Below are positions 33,119 through 43,987 of a DNA stretch of 64,000 nucleotides, in pieces. Made by a program: the position numbers and the translations under genes. Below the pieces are notes generated by a model. The model was given only the letters and a program-made list of their open reading frames with translations, ran no database searches and had not been told where the DNA came from. This DNA is from Effrenium voratum. Lineage: Eukaryota > Sar > Dinophyceae > Suessiales > Symbiodiniaceae. The stretch's first letter is position 1, and the number at the start of each line of letters is the position of its first letter. The stretch lies in NCBI GenBank assembly GCA_963377175.1, contig CAUJNA010000448.1:152001-216000 (forward strand), written 5' to 3'.

Positions 33119-34512
33119 AACGCAAGCACGAAAGCAAGCAAGCACGCAAGCAAGCAAGCAAGCGAGCAAGCAAGCAAGCAAGCAAGCGAGCAAGGAGGCA
33201 ATCAAGCAGTCAAGCAAGCACGCAAGCAAGCCTTACGGACCGTTTGGTTGCCTACTTGGTCTATTGGTCGGTTGGTAGGCAGGTCGGTTGACTACTGTGT
33301 TGACTACTTGGTATGGCTTGGCTTGGTTTGGTTTGGTTTGGTTTGGTTAGTTGATTACTTGGTTGGTTTGTTGGTTGGCTGGCTGGCTGGGTGGTTGGCG
33401 GGTGGGTGGGGGGCGGTCGGTTGGTGGGTGGGTTGGGCCGGGTTGGGTTGGGTTGGGCTGGGTGGGTGGGTGGATCGGTTGGTCAATCGGTCAATCACTA
33501 CGCGGTTGGTTGGTTGGTTGGTTGGCTGGCTGGCTAGCTGGGGGCTGGCTGGCTGGGGGCTGGCCAAGCAAGCAAGCAAGCAGGCAGGCAGGCAGGCAAG
33601 CAAGCAAGCAAGCGAGAAAGCAATTCATTCATTCATTCATTCATTCATTCATTCATTCATCCATTCATTCGTTCGTTCGTTCGTTCGTTCATTCACTCAT
33701 TCACTCATTCACTCATTCACTCATTCACTCATTCACTCATTGACTTATTCACTCATTCACTCATTCACTCATTCAATCATTCAATCATTCAATGATTCAA
33801 TCATTCAATCAATCGGTCAGTCAGTCAGGCAGTCAATCAGTCAGTCAGTCAGTCAATCAATCAATCAATCAATCAATCAGACAGGCAGTCAGTCAGTTAA
33901 TCAAGCAATCAATCAATTAATCAATGAATCAATGAATCAATCAACCAACCAACCAACCAGCCAACCAACCAACCAATCAATCAATCAATCGATCAATCAA
34001 TCAATCAATCAACCAATCAATCAATCCAGGCATCAATCAATCAACGCCTTAATCAGCAAGTCAAGGAGTCAGCCAACTAACCCGACCGCTGACTGACCGA
34101 CTGACCAACCCAACCAAGCATCCGACCATGAAACCAACCAGCCAACCAACCAATAAACCCAAGTAGGCGACCAGCCAAACCCAACACAACAAATCAAACC
34201 AACAAAGCCTATCAACCAACCGACCGACAGTCCAACAAAGAAACCAAGTAGTCAACCAACTAACCAACCTACCAGGCAACCAACCATGTAGTCACCAACC
34301 GACCTACCTACCCACTCACCAACCACCCAGCCAGCCAGCCAGGCCAACAAACTAACTAAGTACTTGGCCATCCAAGCCACACCAAGCCAAACCAAGCCAA
34401 GCCAAACCAAGTAGCCAAAAAGGTAGTCAACCAACCAACCAACCAGCCAGCCAGCCAGCCAACCAACCAGCCAACCTACCAACCAACAGATCAAGTAGAC
34501 AACCAAGCAATC
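32929..34512. repeat. Patchwork of tetranucleotide repeats, about 1.6 kb
   Basis: Successive blocks of different 4-bp repeats: AATC/AAGC, then CCAG (33033-33082), AAGC (33083-33230), GGTT/GGCT (33300-33560), CAAG, ATTC (33625-33680), ACTC, AATC (33770-34060), AACC/CCAG (33940-34510). GGTT/GGCT blocks on the left are the reverse complement of the AACC/AGCC blocks on the right, so long fold-backs are possible. Open frames of up to 282 codons here are a consequence of the repeats. Confidence 0.95.
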
Positions 34513-34999
34513 CGTAAGGCAGAGGCGCCAGAGTCGATCCCCGTCGAGCTCAGAGGGCGAACGCCGCCGGGGACCTCCTTGCGCCTTGCCACGCGCTTCA
34601 GCGCGCGCACATGTGGGTCTGTATTTTTTGAGGGTACCTCTTGTTTGGTGGTTTTAAAGGAACACCAAAAGGAAGCTCACCATTTTAGGGGTCCCCTAAA
34701 AAACGACATCCACATGTCTCCCGCTCGAACCTTAGGGAATTCTTTGGATCATAGTCCTCAAGTCTTCGTATGGCCTTTGAGAACCGCTGCAGAACAAATA
34801 GGCAGAGATTCCTGAGCAGATGAACTTCAACCTAAACGTACCTGAACGCGCAAGCACAACTGCAGCCTTCAAACAAGTCAAAAAGGTGGCGAGTGCATTC
34901 GTGAAGTCTCAGCGCAGAGTCCAAGCCATCAAGGATGTCGCCTTCAGGGCATGCTCAGAGTTTCCATGGCTTTCGCGATCAAAGGCTCTGCTTCCCGAG
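34513..34999. other. Spacer or intron before the EF-hand exons
   Basis: No gene is recognised. It contains a short GC-rich island (34513-34620) and TTTTAGGGGTCCCCTAAAA, an internal palindrome near 34683-34701. Confidence 0.4.
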
Positions 35000-37900
35000 G
35001 TCTTCCCGGGAGCTCGTGGCGATGCAGGCCCGGCCCAACACGGCGCCGGGCACGCCCTTGGCGGCGTCAGACCGGCTGGACAAGGCCAAGCTGCGCCTCT
35101 CGGCGCTCACGATCGAAGCTGAAACCAAATGGCCATGGGTCAAAATCCAAGTCGGTTAGCCCCCAGTGAACATCCGATTCAATCCAACCACTAAAATAGG
35201 AAGCCTAAAATGGGTGGTGAATTCACCTACCAACCCAAATCAGGTCCCATTGGTTTTGACCCACAGCCAAGTTGCTGCGCGTTGCTTCTGTCAGATTGTG
35301 CGTCAAGCGCTCGCAAAGGTGTGGGATCGAGTTCTCAGGCATCACTGGAAATGGCATCACTTGCGGATTGCAGCTCAGGCGCGGTGTTCGACAGCTGCGA
35401 TGTACAACGCAACGGCATGGCCGCTTTGGCAGAAGGGCTGGCAAGGCCAGTCACATGTGCAGCATACGCAAAATAATACGGTCTTTGAACAGACAGATTT
35501 CATTTGCCAGAGCTGTCTTATCCCGGATACAGATACTTTTCTATCATGGGGATGCATGGTGCACCAGGCACGTCAAACGTGGAAAACACAGGAATAGGTG
35601 CCTGAACGTCAGACTTCCCATGTAAGTTCTTTGGACAGATGTGCTTTGGATGCGAGTTCACAGCATTGCCTGCTTAGCTGCTTGGTCCACCAGCAAGCTC
35701 ATGTCCATCCAGAATGTAGTTGTTCCCACAACCCAAGCTTCACCGGGCCACTGCACCCAACACGCACGATGGCCACGCTTCCACTCGGCCCTTGGGCTCG
35801 GGGCGGCGAGAAATCCCAGGTGAACAAGCGGGAGCTCATCAAAGCCATCCGCCGCGACGCCAAGATGGCCGAGTTCTTTGGCCTTCCCATGGAGATCCGA
35901 CAGGACTGCCATTTCGGACCCGACCACTCGACTAGTAGGCCATTTTCGGTGGCGGGAATCGGGTTCATGAACATTGGCCGGTGTTGTGCGAACTCAGGAC
36001 TCAGGTGCAGGAGTTATCATCGCGGTGAGTAACCTCTAGTTCAAGCCCACAGTGGTCACTCGCCCCTCATCGGATGCTGGAGCTGTACCACCTCGTGTGT
36101 GCAAAGTTCATGAAATGTAGCACTTTCTGCCACATACTGTATCCGATCCTCCAAAATAGGGGGAGTACAGGGAATGCAAAACCATGAGAATTTCAGAATG
36201 ACACTATCTCAGAGCAGGAAGAAGCTTGAACACGTTTGCTGTTGCAAATCATGGTTGTGCCTTGGGTGCACCGCTTTTACGCAAAGCGCACAGGGCTCGG
36301 GGTTTTCATCCGGGCTTGTGGGTCCCTGCACTTCCCCCGAGATCCATTTTCCCTGAGCGACCTCACTGGTTTTGCAACTGGACTCTCCCAGTCGTAATCG
36401 TGGCGGCAGAAGTCAGGCTAAATGGTCTATGTTAGTGGGGGGTTGGGAGGCTTCCAGGTATTTTCTCTGTGGAAAGCGTTTGACACCAAGAGTGCTGGAC
36501 TGTGTCAGGGATGATCTCTGGACGGCGGTGATTGCAAAATTCGGGAAGCCATGAGAGGCCATCAGAAAAAGCCACGATTTAATCTTGGGAAGGAAAATTG
36601 GTGCTCATGCTCACTTGGCTCTGTGACAGTTCTCTTGGGGATGGATGAATATGGATACTCACCAAAGAGTGAGAGGTCTTCCCTTGAGCCGGGTCGACCC
36701 GTTTATTCCCAGGAGGATGGCTCCCGAGATGCCATGGAGCGGCTCTTCCAGGCGCCGTGAACGTCGGAGTTCGAATTGAGTTCAGATTGGAGAAGGATGC
36801 CCCTAAGCGACGCAGAAAGTGAACGTAGGACTAGACGAGGAGCAATAGGTGATAGTGAGTGTGAGGCAAAACGTACCAGAAAGCTCCAAGCAACACCATC
36901 TGACTGTAGCTGGGCTTCTTAAAAGGCCTCCAGAAAAGCAAGCACGGCCGCACCACCGAGGCAGCACTTTGCCAGACCCAACTTGGCTCAAGTGGATGTG
37001 TTCAGCCATCGAGGTAGACAAGAAGAAGGCTCTTTTCAGTGGGAGCAGATGCTGTGCACTTCGTTGCGCTGTGCATCTGTTTGACGCATTGCTGCGCAGA
37101 CGTTGCATTCCTCAGCAGTGCAAGAGTCTGGTGACCATGTCGAAGGATTGCGCAAACACTGCTTTGGCGGAGGAGACAATTTGTGGCAAATTCATTTCAG
37201 TCAGTCCAGATCGGGGTCAGCATCGTGAAAGGTTTCACCTCTGTCATAGGCTGTCAGTCCAAGCCGTTTCCAGTGTCTGGGTAGGGTTGGACCTTGTCAC
37301 AATGGCACATTCGAAGCACTTCTATGATGCACATGAAAGCAATGCGCTCCTCTCTTTGTCTAGCATTTTGGCAGTTGTAGGCCTGTGAGTGTCTTGTTCA
37401 CGCCAGCCTTCACACTTTGTGAGGAAGATTGAGGGCCTTTTCGACAGGCGTCAACCATATCAGGATGACACACCAAGATCTTGCCTCAAGACTGAATGAG
37501 ACACACAAGAAGTGTACTTTGGTCGGGCAAGAGATGGTACTGGTGCCATTGTGCTTGCGACAACGTGCTTTCAGCTTGGTGGAAACCATGCTAAATGCGG
37601 ACGTCATGGACAGCTCGGCCCAGCGAACGATTGGAAAGGATTCCGCCGGGAACGCCCGAGCTGCCCGAAAAGGAGCTGTGGCGACAGTTCTTTGCAGGCA
37701 GTGCCGCCTTGCAACAAACCACTGCAGTGTGGGTCTGTCAGCTGAGAAGCCTTGACCGCAAGGAGTTCAAGGTCGTCGACGACGCGTTTCAGGGCAAAGG
37801 GGTTTTGACAAACGTGGATGGCCTTAAAGAAGCAATCAAGTAGTAGCTTGATTGCTTCTTTAAGGCCATCTGCAGAGGAAGAAGCCAAACAACTGTGTGC

Positions 37901-39125
37901 GATGCAGATGAAATCAACATATACAGCCAAAAGGACGTGGACTGGGTGAGGGAAGAAGACACACGAGGCAGGTTGCTATGGATTCGTGCTACCAGCTGGA
38001 GCCGCGTCTTAGGCCAAGCAAGCAGACATTGTTTCACCTCGCACGGGGAAAAAGACTTTGCCAGACTCAGCTTGCCTTCCTGCTCTTGCGGGAGTCCATA
38101 TCTGGCCAGAATGTCGCACATCGCCAGAGTGAAGTGCAACAGGCCAGAGCATCAATATGCGCGGCACAGGTCGGAAAGAAGCTGCAAATAAAGAACCCCA
38201 CATCCGAAACTGAGGCGTCATCCGTGAATGATTGGGAAGGAAAAGCGCGAGAGCAAACCCCACAATACCCGAAGAAGTCAGTTCTGTGCGATGAGGGTCG
38301 TTTGTTCTTGAGTATTCGTGTGTTAAGGCTTGACTAGGGTCTGGAGGTGGTTGGGCAGAACTTTGACAATTCATTCAATTCAGCACAAAGCGGTGTCAGC
38401 TTCTACGTTGCTGTCAATGCTTCCAAATCGCTCCATGCAAGCGCACGCGCTTTCCTTCCTTTTGCCTTTTGCCGGTTTGAGTTGAAGCACGTCGCAAGAA
38501 ACTACTTGTAAGCGATTGCACAAAGGCAAGATCAGCTCTGATCCAGCAATGGATCACATGTTTGATTGATCAGGAAGTCACAGCTCACATGATTCCATTC
38601 AACTTAGCCGTGCTGGCGCAACTCCTGAGTGGACCTCAATTCTTCCTTTTCTTTAATTTTTGCGCGTCCGTCGCAAGAATGACCAGAACTGTTGCCTCGG
38701 CTTTTCGGCCTTCGGCAGTCCATGGATAGCGACGCGGACCGGGAGATCACCTGGGAGGCGCGAACGGGAGTGTGGCGACTGTCGCCGGGGCTCCTACACG
38801 CCGCTGCTTTGCGCGGCCTCCGTTTCGCGACAACTTCAAAACTCAAAAAAAACACAGTCTGACAGTCTTGACGCGAATCTTGAAGCAGATTCCGTGAGGC
38901 GGTCCGACCAAGTTCTTGGAACTTGCGCCTTGGGTGTCCCTTTTCTTTCCTCACTCCCCGAGTTCCCGAACTTTACTGCTGTTTGGGAAGAACATTTTAT
39001 TGGTAAACGCAAAGTTTGGACGTGTTTTGGCCAATCCAACAGGCGTCCTTTTTGGTGTGGCACGTTCTCGGCGAGCCGGGCAGGAGTTCGTGTCCTTCCA
39101 CGCAGCAGTCCGCAAGTCCAAGGAG
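35000..39125 (+). CDS. EF-hand protein, partial multi-exon model
   Basis: Six exons fit by frame and phase. 35000-35117 is helical and contains DRLDKAKLRLSALTIE (GC donor). 35339-35440 contains AVFDSCDVQRNGMAALAEGL, an EF-like but degenerate segment (GC donor). 35820-35903 contains VNKRELIKAIRRDAKMAEFF (GA donor). 36713-36751 reads EDGSRDAMERLFQ (GC donor). 38719-38757 reads SMDSDADREITWE (GC donor). 39084-39125 reads EFVSFHAAVRKSKE (GT donor). Joining the last three gives a complete canonical EF-hand: helix, 12-residue loop with Asp at 1, 3 and 5 and Glu at 12, then helix. The role is probably Ca2+ sensing. Dinoflagellates have many such proteins with a KRELI...F-G-L-P linker. The gene start and end are not found; the C2L exons upstream might belong to it. 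Confidence 0.7.
35129..35269 (-). repeat. Dispersed repeat family M1, copy 4 (reverse)
   Basis: ATGGCCATGGGTCAAAATCC at the left and GGTTTTGACCCACAGCCA at the right; interior blocks are in reverse orientation to copies 1-3. Lies in the intron 35118-35338 of the EF-hand gene, 11 bp after the donor. Confidence 0.8.
37817..37870. repeat. Perfect hairpin: 24-bp stem, 6-nt loop
   Basis: The left arm 37817-37840 (starts GATGGCCTTAAAG) and right arm 37847-37870 are exact reverse complements separated by TAGTAG. Located in the intron 36752-38718 of the EF-hand gene. A transcript would form a perfect stem of the size of a small-RNA precursor. Confidence 0.95.
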
Positions 39126-39424
39126 GTGGGATTCGGGCGCTGCCAGAACGATCCGTCGTTCTTGTGGGCGGTTTTCCAGTCATACTTGGAATGTAGGGAC
39201 CTTCCGAATTGGGACGTTTGCTAAGTTTTTCTGATATTTGTTCTCTTGTTTCGGACCATCCTTATGCTACGGAGACTAAGCCTGTCAGTGTTCCTGCAGC
39301 TCATGGGCAAAGGAATACTAAGGATCAGCCAGGGACACCGGTAATTCAGGCCAACGTGTTGCCATCAAGACTTGGGCAGTGCCAAAAACCCTTATGAATG
39401 GAGTTTTTTCGGGGCCTCTCCTAA
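39126..39424. other. Continuation after the last EF-hand exon, nothing recognised
   Basis: The reading frame stays open from 39125 to 39222 (includes RCQNDPSFLWAVFQSYLE), so the exon could be longer than given. Beyond that no coding is seen. Confidence 0.3.
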
Positions 39425-39655
39425 CGAAGGCTCGCGAAAGCTAAAACGCAGGGCGCGAAAACCAAACCGTGAAGACTTGCGGCGAACGTGCCTGAAGAAG
39501 AGCCCGCCGCGAAAGCGTCCCGAAAGTGCATGCTTGCAGTTTCTGTGTTGCCCGCGAAGGCTCCGCGAAAGTGATTATTACAAAACACATGCCCGCGAAA
39601 GTGAAACGTGTGGTCGCGAAAGCATCGCGAAAGGTTCCGCGAAAGCGGTTTGTTA
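39425..39655. repeat. Cluster of CGCGAAAG motifs
   Basis: About eight occurrences of CGCGAAAG or a one-base variant in 230 bp with irregular spacing, tightening to an 11-bp period near 39613-39650. Not a simple tandem repeat. Confidence 0.75.
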
Positions 39656-40519
39656 GTAAAGTGTTTTATGTACCCGATTTTCGGCACCCCTCAATTGGAG
39701 GGCAGGGCACTGCAGTACGGGCACTGCATGTGTTTGTTGCGTGGGCATGCGGGGTGCCAGGGATGGGGGAAAGCACAGGGATACGTTGGGCAGTCTGGTT
39801 GTTTCCTTTTGCTCATTGAAACACAAAGTGTCCCCCGTCGAATTCCTTTTGAGGCCCCATCCGCAAATTTACCTCGGGAGCAAGTTGCAAGTTGGTTCTG
39901 CAGCATTACAGGAAGACTTGAGCCTCCGGCCTAGCCATGCCGAGCCCGAAGCGTTGCTCCGATTTCCACATGCAAGGTAGGTTTAGGCGCTATTCCCCCA
40001 GCCGATTTATGACCGTATAGTGCTTGCCGTGTTTGTTCAATTGAGGGCATATCTATTGTCCAGTGGTATACAGCAACAATTGGCAAGCCTTGAGGGATAC
40101 GCACATGGGAGTCATCCAAAAAAGTCCTTGTATTGTCCTTGCGATGCCCTTTTGCCTTGCCAAAGTGTACTTTTTGTACTACGCTTGCAATATATGGTGT
40201 GCTGAAACATCGCGATGCAGGAGTTGAGCAACCACAGTGCACATTGGACGGTTCACTTGTGAACAGCTGGCATTGAAGCTGCCTTGAAGTGCCGAACTTA
40301 GCTTATCAATTGCTTCGTTTCTCGGAGGCAAAGGCTTGGTGCTTATTTTTCGTAAACGTAGCCTTTTGAAAGCTCTGCGGTGGAGCTCGCCCTTGTCTTT
40401 CTTTTCCTCGCGGTGATGTCAATTGCTGGAACATGGCGATAAGAAATGCCAATTACATGTCAAGAATGGCAAAGGCAGCTCAAGTGTTCAAGCAATCAGC
40501 CAACTTGAGGTTGAGTGAC
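39656..40519. other. Non-coding DNA
   Basis: No exon-like island, repeat family member or RNA gene recognised. Confidence 0.4.
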
Positions 40520-40614
40520 ATGGCCATGGGTCAAAACCCAAATCGTACCCCCAGTGAACATCCCAATCCAACCACTAAAATAGGGGATCCCATTGGTTTT
40601 GACCCATAGCCACA
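40520..40614 (-). repeat. Dispersed repeat family M1, copy 5 (reverse, short)
   Basis: ATGGCCATGGGTCAAAACCC at the left, GGTTTTGACCCATAGCCACA at the right, with the GTACCCCCAGTGAACATCCC block between. The shortest copy, and it has the best terminal inverted repeat. Confidence 0.85.
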
Positions 40615-40649
40615 TAAGGGTGTCACAAGCCCACGATGGAAAGCAGTTT

Positions 40650-40752
40650 CTCTAGGGGTACCTTCCCCATTCCTTTCAGGAAACCATCCACCACCCAGGG
40701 AAGCCGCTGGTTTGTGAAAAGAACGATGGTTCAAAAGAATGGGGAATCAACC
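40650..40752 (+). repeat. Dispersed repeat family M5, copy 1
   Basis: Shares CTAGGGGTACCTTCCCC, the AAACCATCCACCACCCAGGG block and GAAAAGAACGATGGTT with 49095-49205. About 100 bp; ends not clear. Confidence 0.55.
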
Positions 40753-40769
40753 CCTACAGTTTCTATCAG

Positions 40770-40826
40770 GATGTCCTGGAGCTGGACAACCCTCCGCCGC
40801 CTTTGCTGGCCGGGGAGCCCCAGCGG
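40770..40826 (+). CDS. Exon-like island, function unknown
   Basis: After a TATCAG acceptor the phase-0 reading is DVLELDNPPPPLLAGEPQR. GC-rich against an AT-richer surrounding, and in the same phase as the end of the EF-hand exons, so it may be a later exon of that gene. Donor not clear. Confidence 0.3.
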
Positions 40827-41777
40827 CGGATCTTTTTTCCCCTTTCGCCACGCACAACGTGGTGGGTTTGTTTTGCAGCAACCTCACTGGAGGCGTTCAA
40901 CAACCCGAGTTTAAATTACTAGGACTCTCTTATTTACCGAGGGTGAATCTCTATCATTCATCCAGATTGATCTGTTGGGAATGTGTCAACCAATTGTAGT
41001 TGGTCCTTGCACATGTCGCTACTTCTGACTCCTCCGCATTTGACACATGTTTGCAAAACTGCTCTTCCCCCTTCACCCATGCACTTTCACACATGTGCCC
41101 TGCTCATGTCTTTTTCACCAAAGTCGAAAAGACCCCTGCGGTGTTTGGGGCCACCACGACAGAGGTTTTTGGCTCCAGCAAAAAGGCTGGCATCGGGTGG
41201 AATCCTGGCTTGAATTGAACATGTCGGCCTGCAGTTGATGGCATTTACTACTTTCATTTGTGCTTATTCTTTTTTTTAATCGGGTTGTTGTGATTCCTTT
41301 TGTTTCCTCTTTTTCCCGCGGTGACATGCAGATGGGCAGATTGTCCCAGGTTGTCATCCTGACGCCACAGCCCTTGCCGAAGGTGCCCCAGTTGGGGGTG
41401 CGTCGCGATTGCATGCTTTGTTTGCGGATTGGAATGGCCACGTTCACTTTTGCGCTGCTACCATGATGCCGATGTCTGCATTGTGTATGTGTGTTGCATA
41501 TTGTTATGTTGGTGTGTATCTTTAAGTCAGTAGTGCGTTTTATTGGCCATGTATGATCTTATTTTCGAATATTTGTGGAGATTGGTGTTGTGCTGGTCGC
41601 TGTGACTTGATGTTCTAGCCTCTTGGCGGCTGTCGGCTTCTTTTTCGTGTCAGCTGTTCATTTGTGTAGCTAGCGGCTTTTGCCAGTCACTCGCAAGTTG
41701 AATCCGTGTTATGGTTTATGCAAGTCATGCGCAAGTCACGCATCATGTTTTGAGGAGCCTGTTGAGCTTGCCATCAA

Positions 41778-41892
41778 AGCCCGGGTAGATGAAGGTTAGT
41801 AAGGGATGATACCAACCATAAATAGCTGCGGATATCCGCCTTCTAAATCCTGTACATGGTTCTGGGGATCGACCATTTTAGTACCAGGTTTC
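41778..41892 (+). repeat. Dispersed repeat family M3, copy 2
   Basis: GCCCGGGTAGATGAAGGTTA at the left, then CGCCTTCTAAATCCTGTACA, TGGTTCTGGGGATCGACCAT and an eroded right end (TAGTACCAGGTTTC). Confidence 0.75.
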
Positions 41893-41999
41893 TTTGGTGC
41901 ATTTTGCTTGGATGTTAGGACTTTAACTCTTTGCCAACTAATGGGTTTTCCATTAAGCCGCTAAAAGTTATTCACTTCTAGCAAGGGGAGCAAGGTTTG
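41893..41999 (+). repeat. Dispersed repeat family M4, copy 1
   Basis: About 100 bp nearly identical to 60527-60632: GCATTTTGCTTGGATGTTAG, GACTTTAAC, TTTGCCAACTAATGGGTTTT, CCATTAAGCC. Directly abuts the M3 copy. Confidence 0.8.
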
Positions 42000-42120
42000 C
42001 AACCGAGGTTTTGAGGTGGGACTCACCTTGCAACTTCACTCTCCGCCTTTCCCGCTTGGGGTGCGGCCTGAAGCCGCGCCTCTCCCATCCCTTTGGCCCA
42101 GAAATATCTCTGGCCGGCAG

Positions 42121-42177
42121 GCGGGGTCGGCGGCCGTGCACGTGCTGCGGAACCAGGAGGAGCGCGGGGAGGAGCGG
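42121..42177 (+). CDS. Exon-like island, function unknown
   Basis: After CCGGCAG the phase-0 reading is AGSAAVHVLRNQEERGEER, followed by a GT donor (GTCCCT). Helical and charged. Could belong to the gene upstream; family not recognised. Confidence 0.3.
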
Positions 42178-43873
42178 GTCCCTCAAGGTCCCTAATAGGA
42201 ATCAGAGCTTTGGATCGCTCGGGGGAAAATCCCGTAGGGAATCTCCCCCTTTAAAAAAGGGTGGGCTGGGATCTTTGGGAAGCACTTTTTTGGTTGTATC
42301 ACAGGGGGCATTTTCTTCACAGCCCTGATAGGCATCCCTCAATTCAGGTGAGTGAAGACTAGTTCAGAATTGCCGGACTTTGACTCTGAGAACAATGGCA
42401 GCCAAAGCAACGGCGATGGCTGGTGGTGATCGCTCAACACGAGTCGTTCTATCCAGTACCACGGCATGCCAAACTGAGGCGGACCTCTTTGGACCGTTTT
42501 TTTAAGCTCGACATGAACCCAACCTTTTGGCTGGGGTCCCTTACTGGTCCTGACACATCAGGAGCAGACACGCACATGCGTATCGAGGGAACTGCTTGGG
42601 GCCAAACTGCGGGGCGTATGTGTCCTCCTTCCTTGGCTCCGTGAATTGTTGCTCGGTAAATTGTGCTGAATTGTGCAGATCCAAGGAGGGTCCAAGCGGA
42701 TTTCGACTCATCCTCATATGTGTGTGTGTGTGTAAAAAGAAGCTGAATGCATGTATTGGTGCCAAAGGTTTGTGGACAGCTGCGCGACACCGTCGTGCAC
42801 AAAAACGCGTAGCTTCACTGGCTGCTCAACCACTGGACCAGCCATTCCTTGCTTCAGGGTTGCCTTGTGGACAGCAGATGGTGGAGTGGCTTTTTCTGTA
42901 AGCTCGGTTCAATCTTCGCCCATGCGTCATAGGTCCGTGATATCAGAAGGGCGGAACCAATGGCATGATTTGCCGGTACTACTTGTTGGAAACTGGAAGG
43001 CTGGAAGGAGTGAACTGCTGAAATACTGCCAGCTTTGCCAGAGTTTCTTCCAATGTTGAACATTGCACGATCTTGGTCATACCATTTGTGTAGTTTGGCG
43101 GCTCAAAGGACCTAAACATTGGCAGCGACATTTTGGCTGAAGTGAAGATTACCAGCATTTACCAGCGCGCTGGTAGCGTGGCGTGGATTCGCAGTAGACT
43201 TTCCAACAGCTGGTTTTCGTCACGGTGCTTTGGGCTCGTGAGCGGTGGCTTCGGATTCAGGTGCTTGTGCCGCCTGAGCTCTTTTTTGGGGGGAGTTCTA
43301 TGTAGAGGCCTTCCAGCTGCCTGGCCCATGCTTACAACGGTCTAGCTCCATCATTTATGGAGAAAGGCAAGGACAAGCAGAATGGGTCATTCTGGCCACA
43401 CTCACCGAGTCACATTACCACAATTGTGGAGATGTCTGATATCGTTTGGTCCTCGGGTGAGGTCATGAACTTATGCACTCGGGATCAAATCTGGCGAAGA
43501 TCTTATTAGTTTGGCGCCTGTGATGAATCCTCCATGGCGCAATCTCAGGGTTAAAGAGGCCGGAAGGCGACATATGGATCCGCGGACTGTCCTTTGATCT
43601 CCATAAGAGGTCCGGTTGAATCCACGTCCAATCAATGTTTGGCCACATCTTTCTAGTAAGTGTGCATGTGTGTTCTATTTGGGGATGCAAGTGGAGGCCC
43701 TTTGTCATGGAAGCGAATTTGCGCGTTTCGGGTGCCGTCATAGACCGACCGAACTCTTCCATAAGCCAGGATTTGGCAGCCAATTGGTTTTTTTCCCACT
43801 CGAAGCCTCATCTTTGGGGGTTGTTCCACACGGGTTTTCCCGCGCGTTTTGAAGACTGAACCGGGCACCAGAG

Positions 43874-43987
43874 GAGGACGGGCTGCTGGCGGAGAACCCC
43901 TTCTTCCACCAGGTCCTCGCCTCCAGCGCCGCCGCCCGCGAGTACTCCTCCGCCGCGGAGGCGACTTCCGACTTCGCGGAGCCCGAA
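43874..43987 (+). CDS. Exon-like island with FFHQVL segment
   Basis: After CCAGAG the phase-0 reading is 38 codons including GLLAENPFFHQVLASSAAA and SSAAEATSDFAEPE, ending at a GT donor (GTCGTT). GC-rich and surrounded by intron-like DNA. Its FF..QVL segment recalls the exon-like island at 58996. Family not recognised. Confidence 0.35.

Noticed and set aside
33028..34096. 282-codon frame rich in QSINQS-type peptide
   Set aside because: Tetranucleotide repeats lack stops when read in 12-bp periods; composition is repeat-driven.
37595..37843. Exon with PELPEKELWRQFFAG between EF-hand exons
   Set aside because: Its inclusion would break a perfect EF-hand helix-loop-helix and the phase does not fit the flanking exons; kept only as a possibility.
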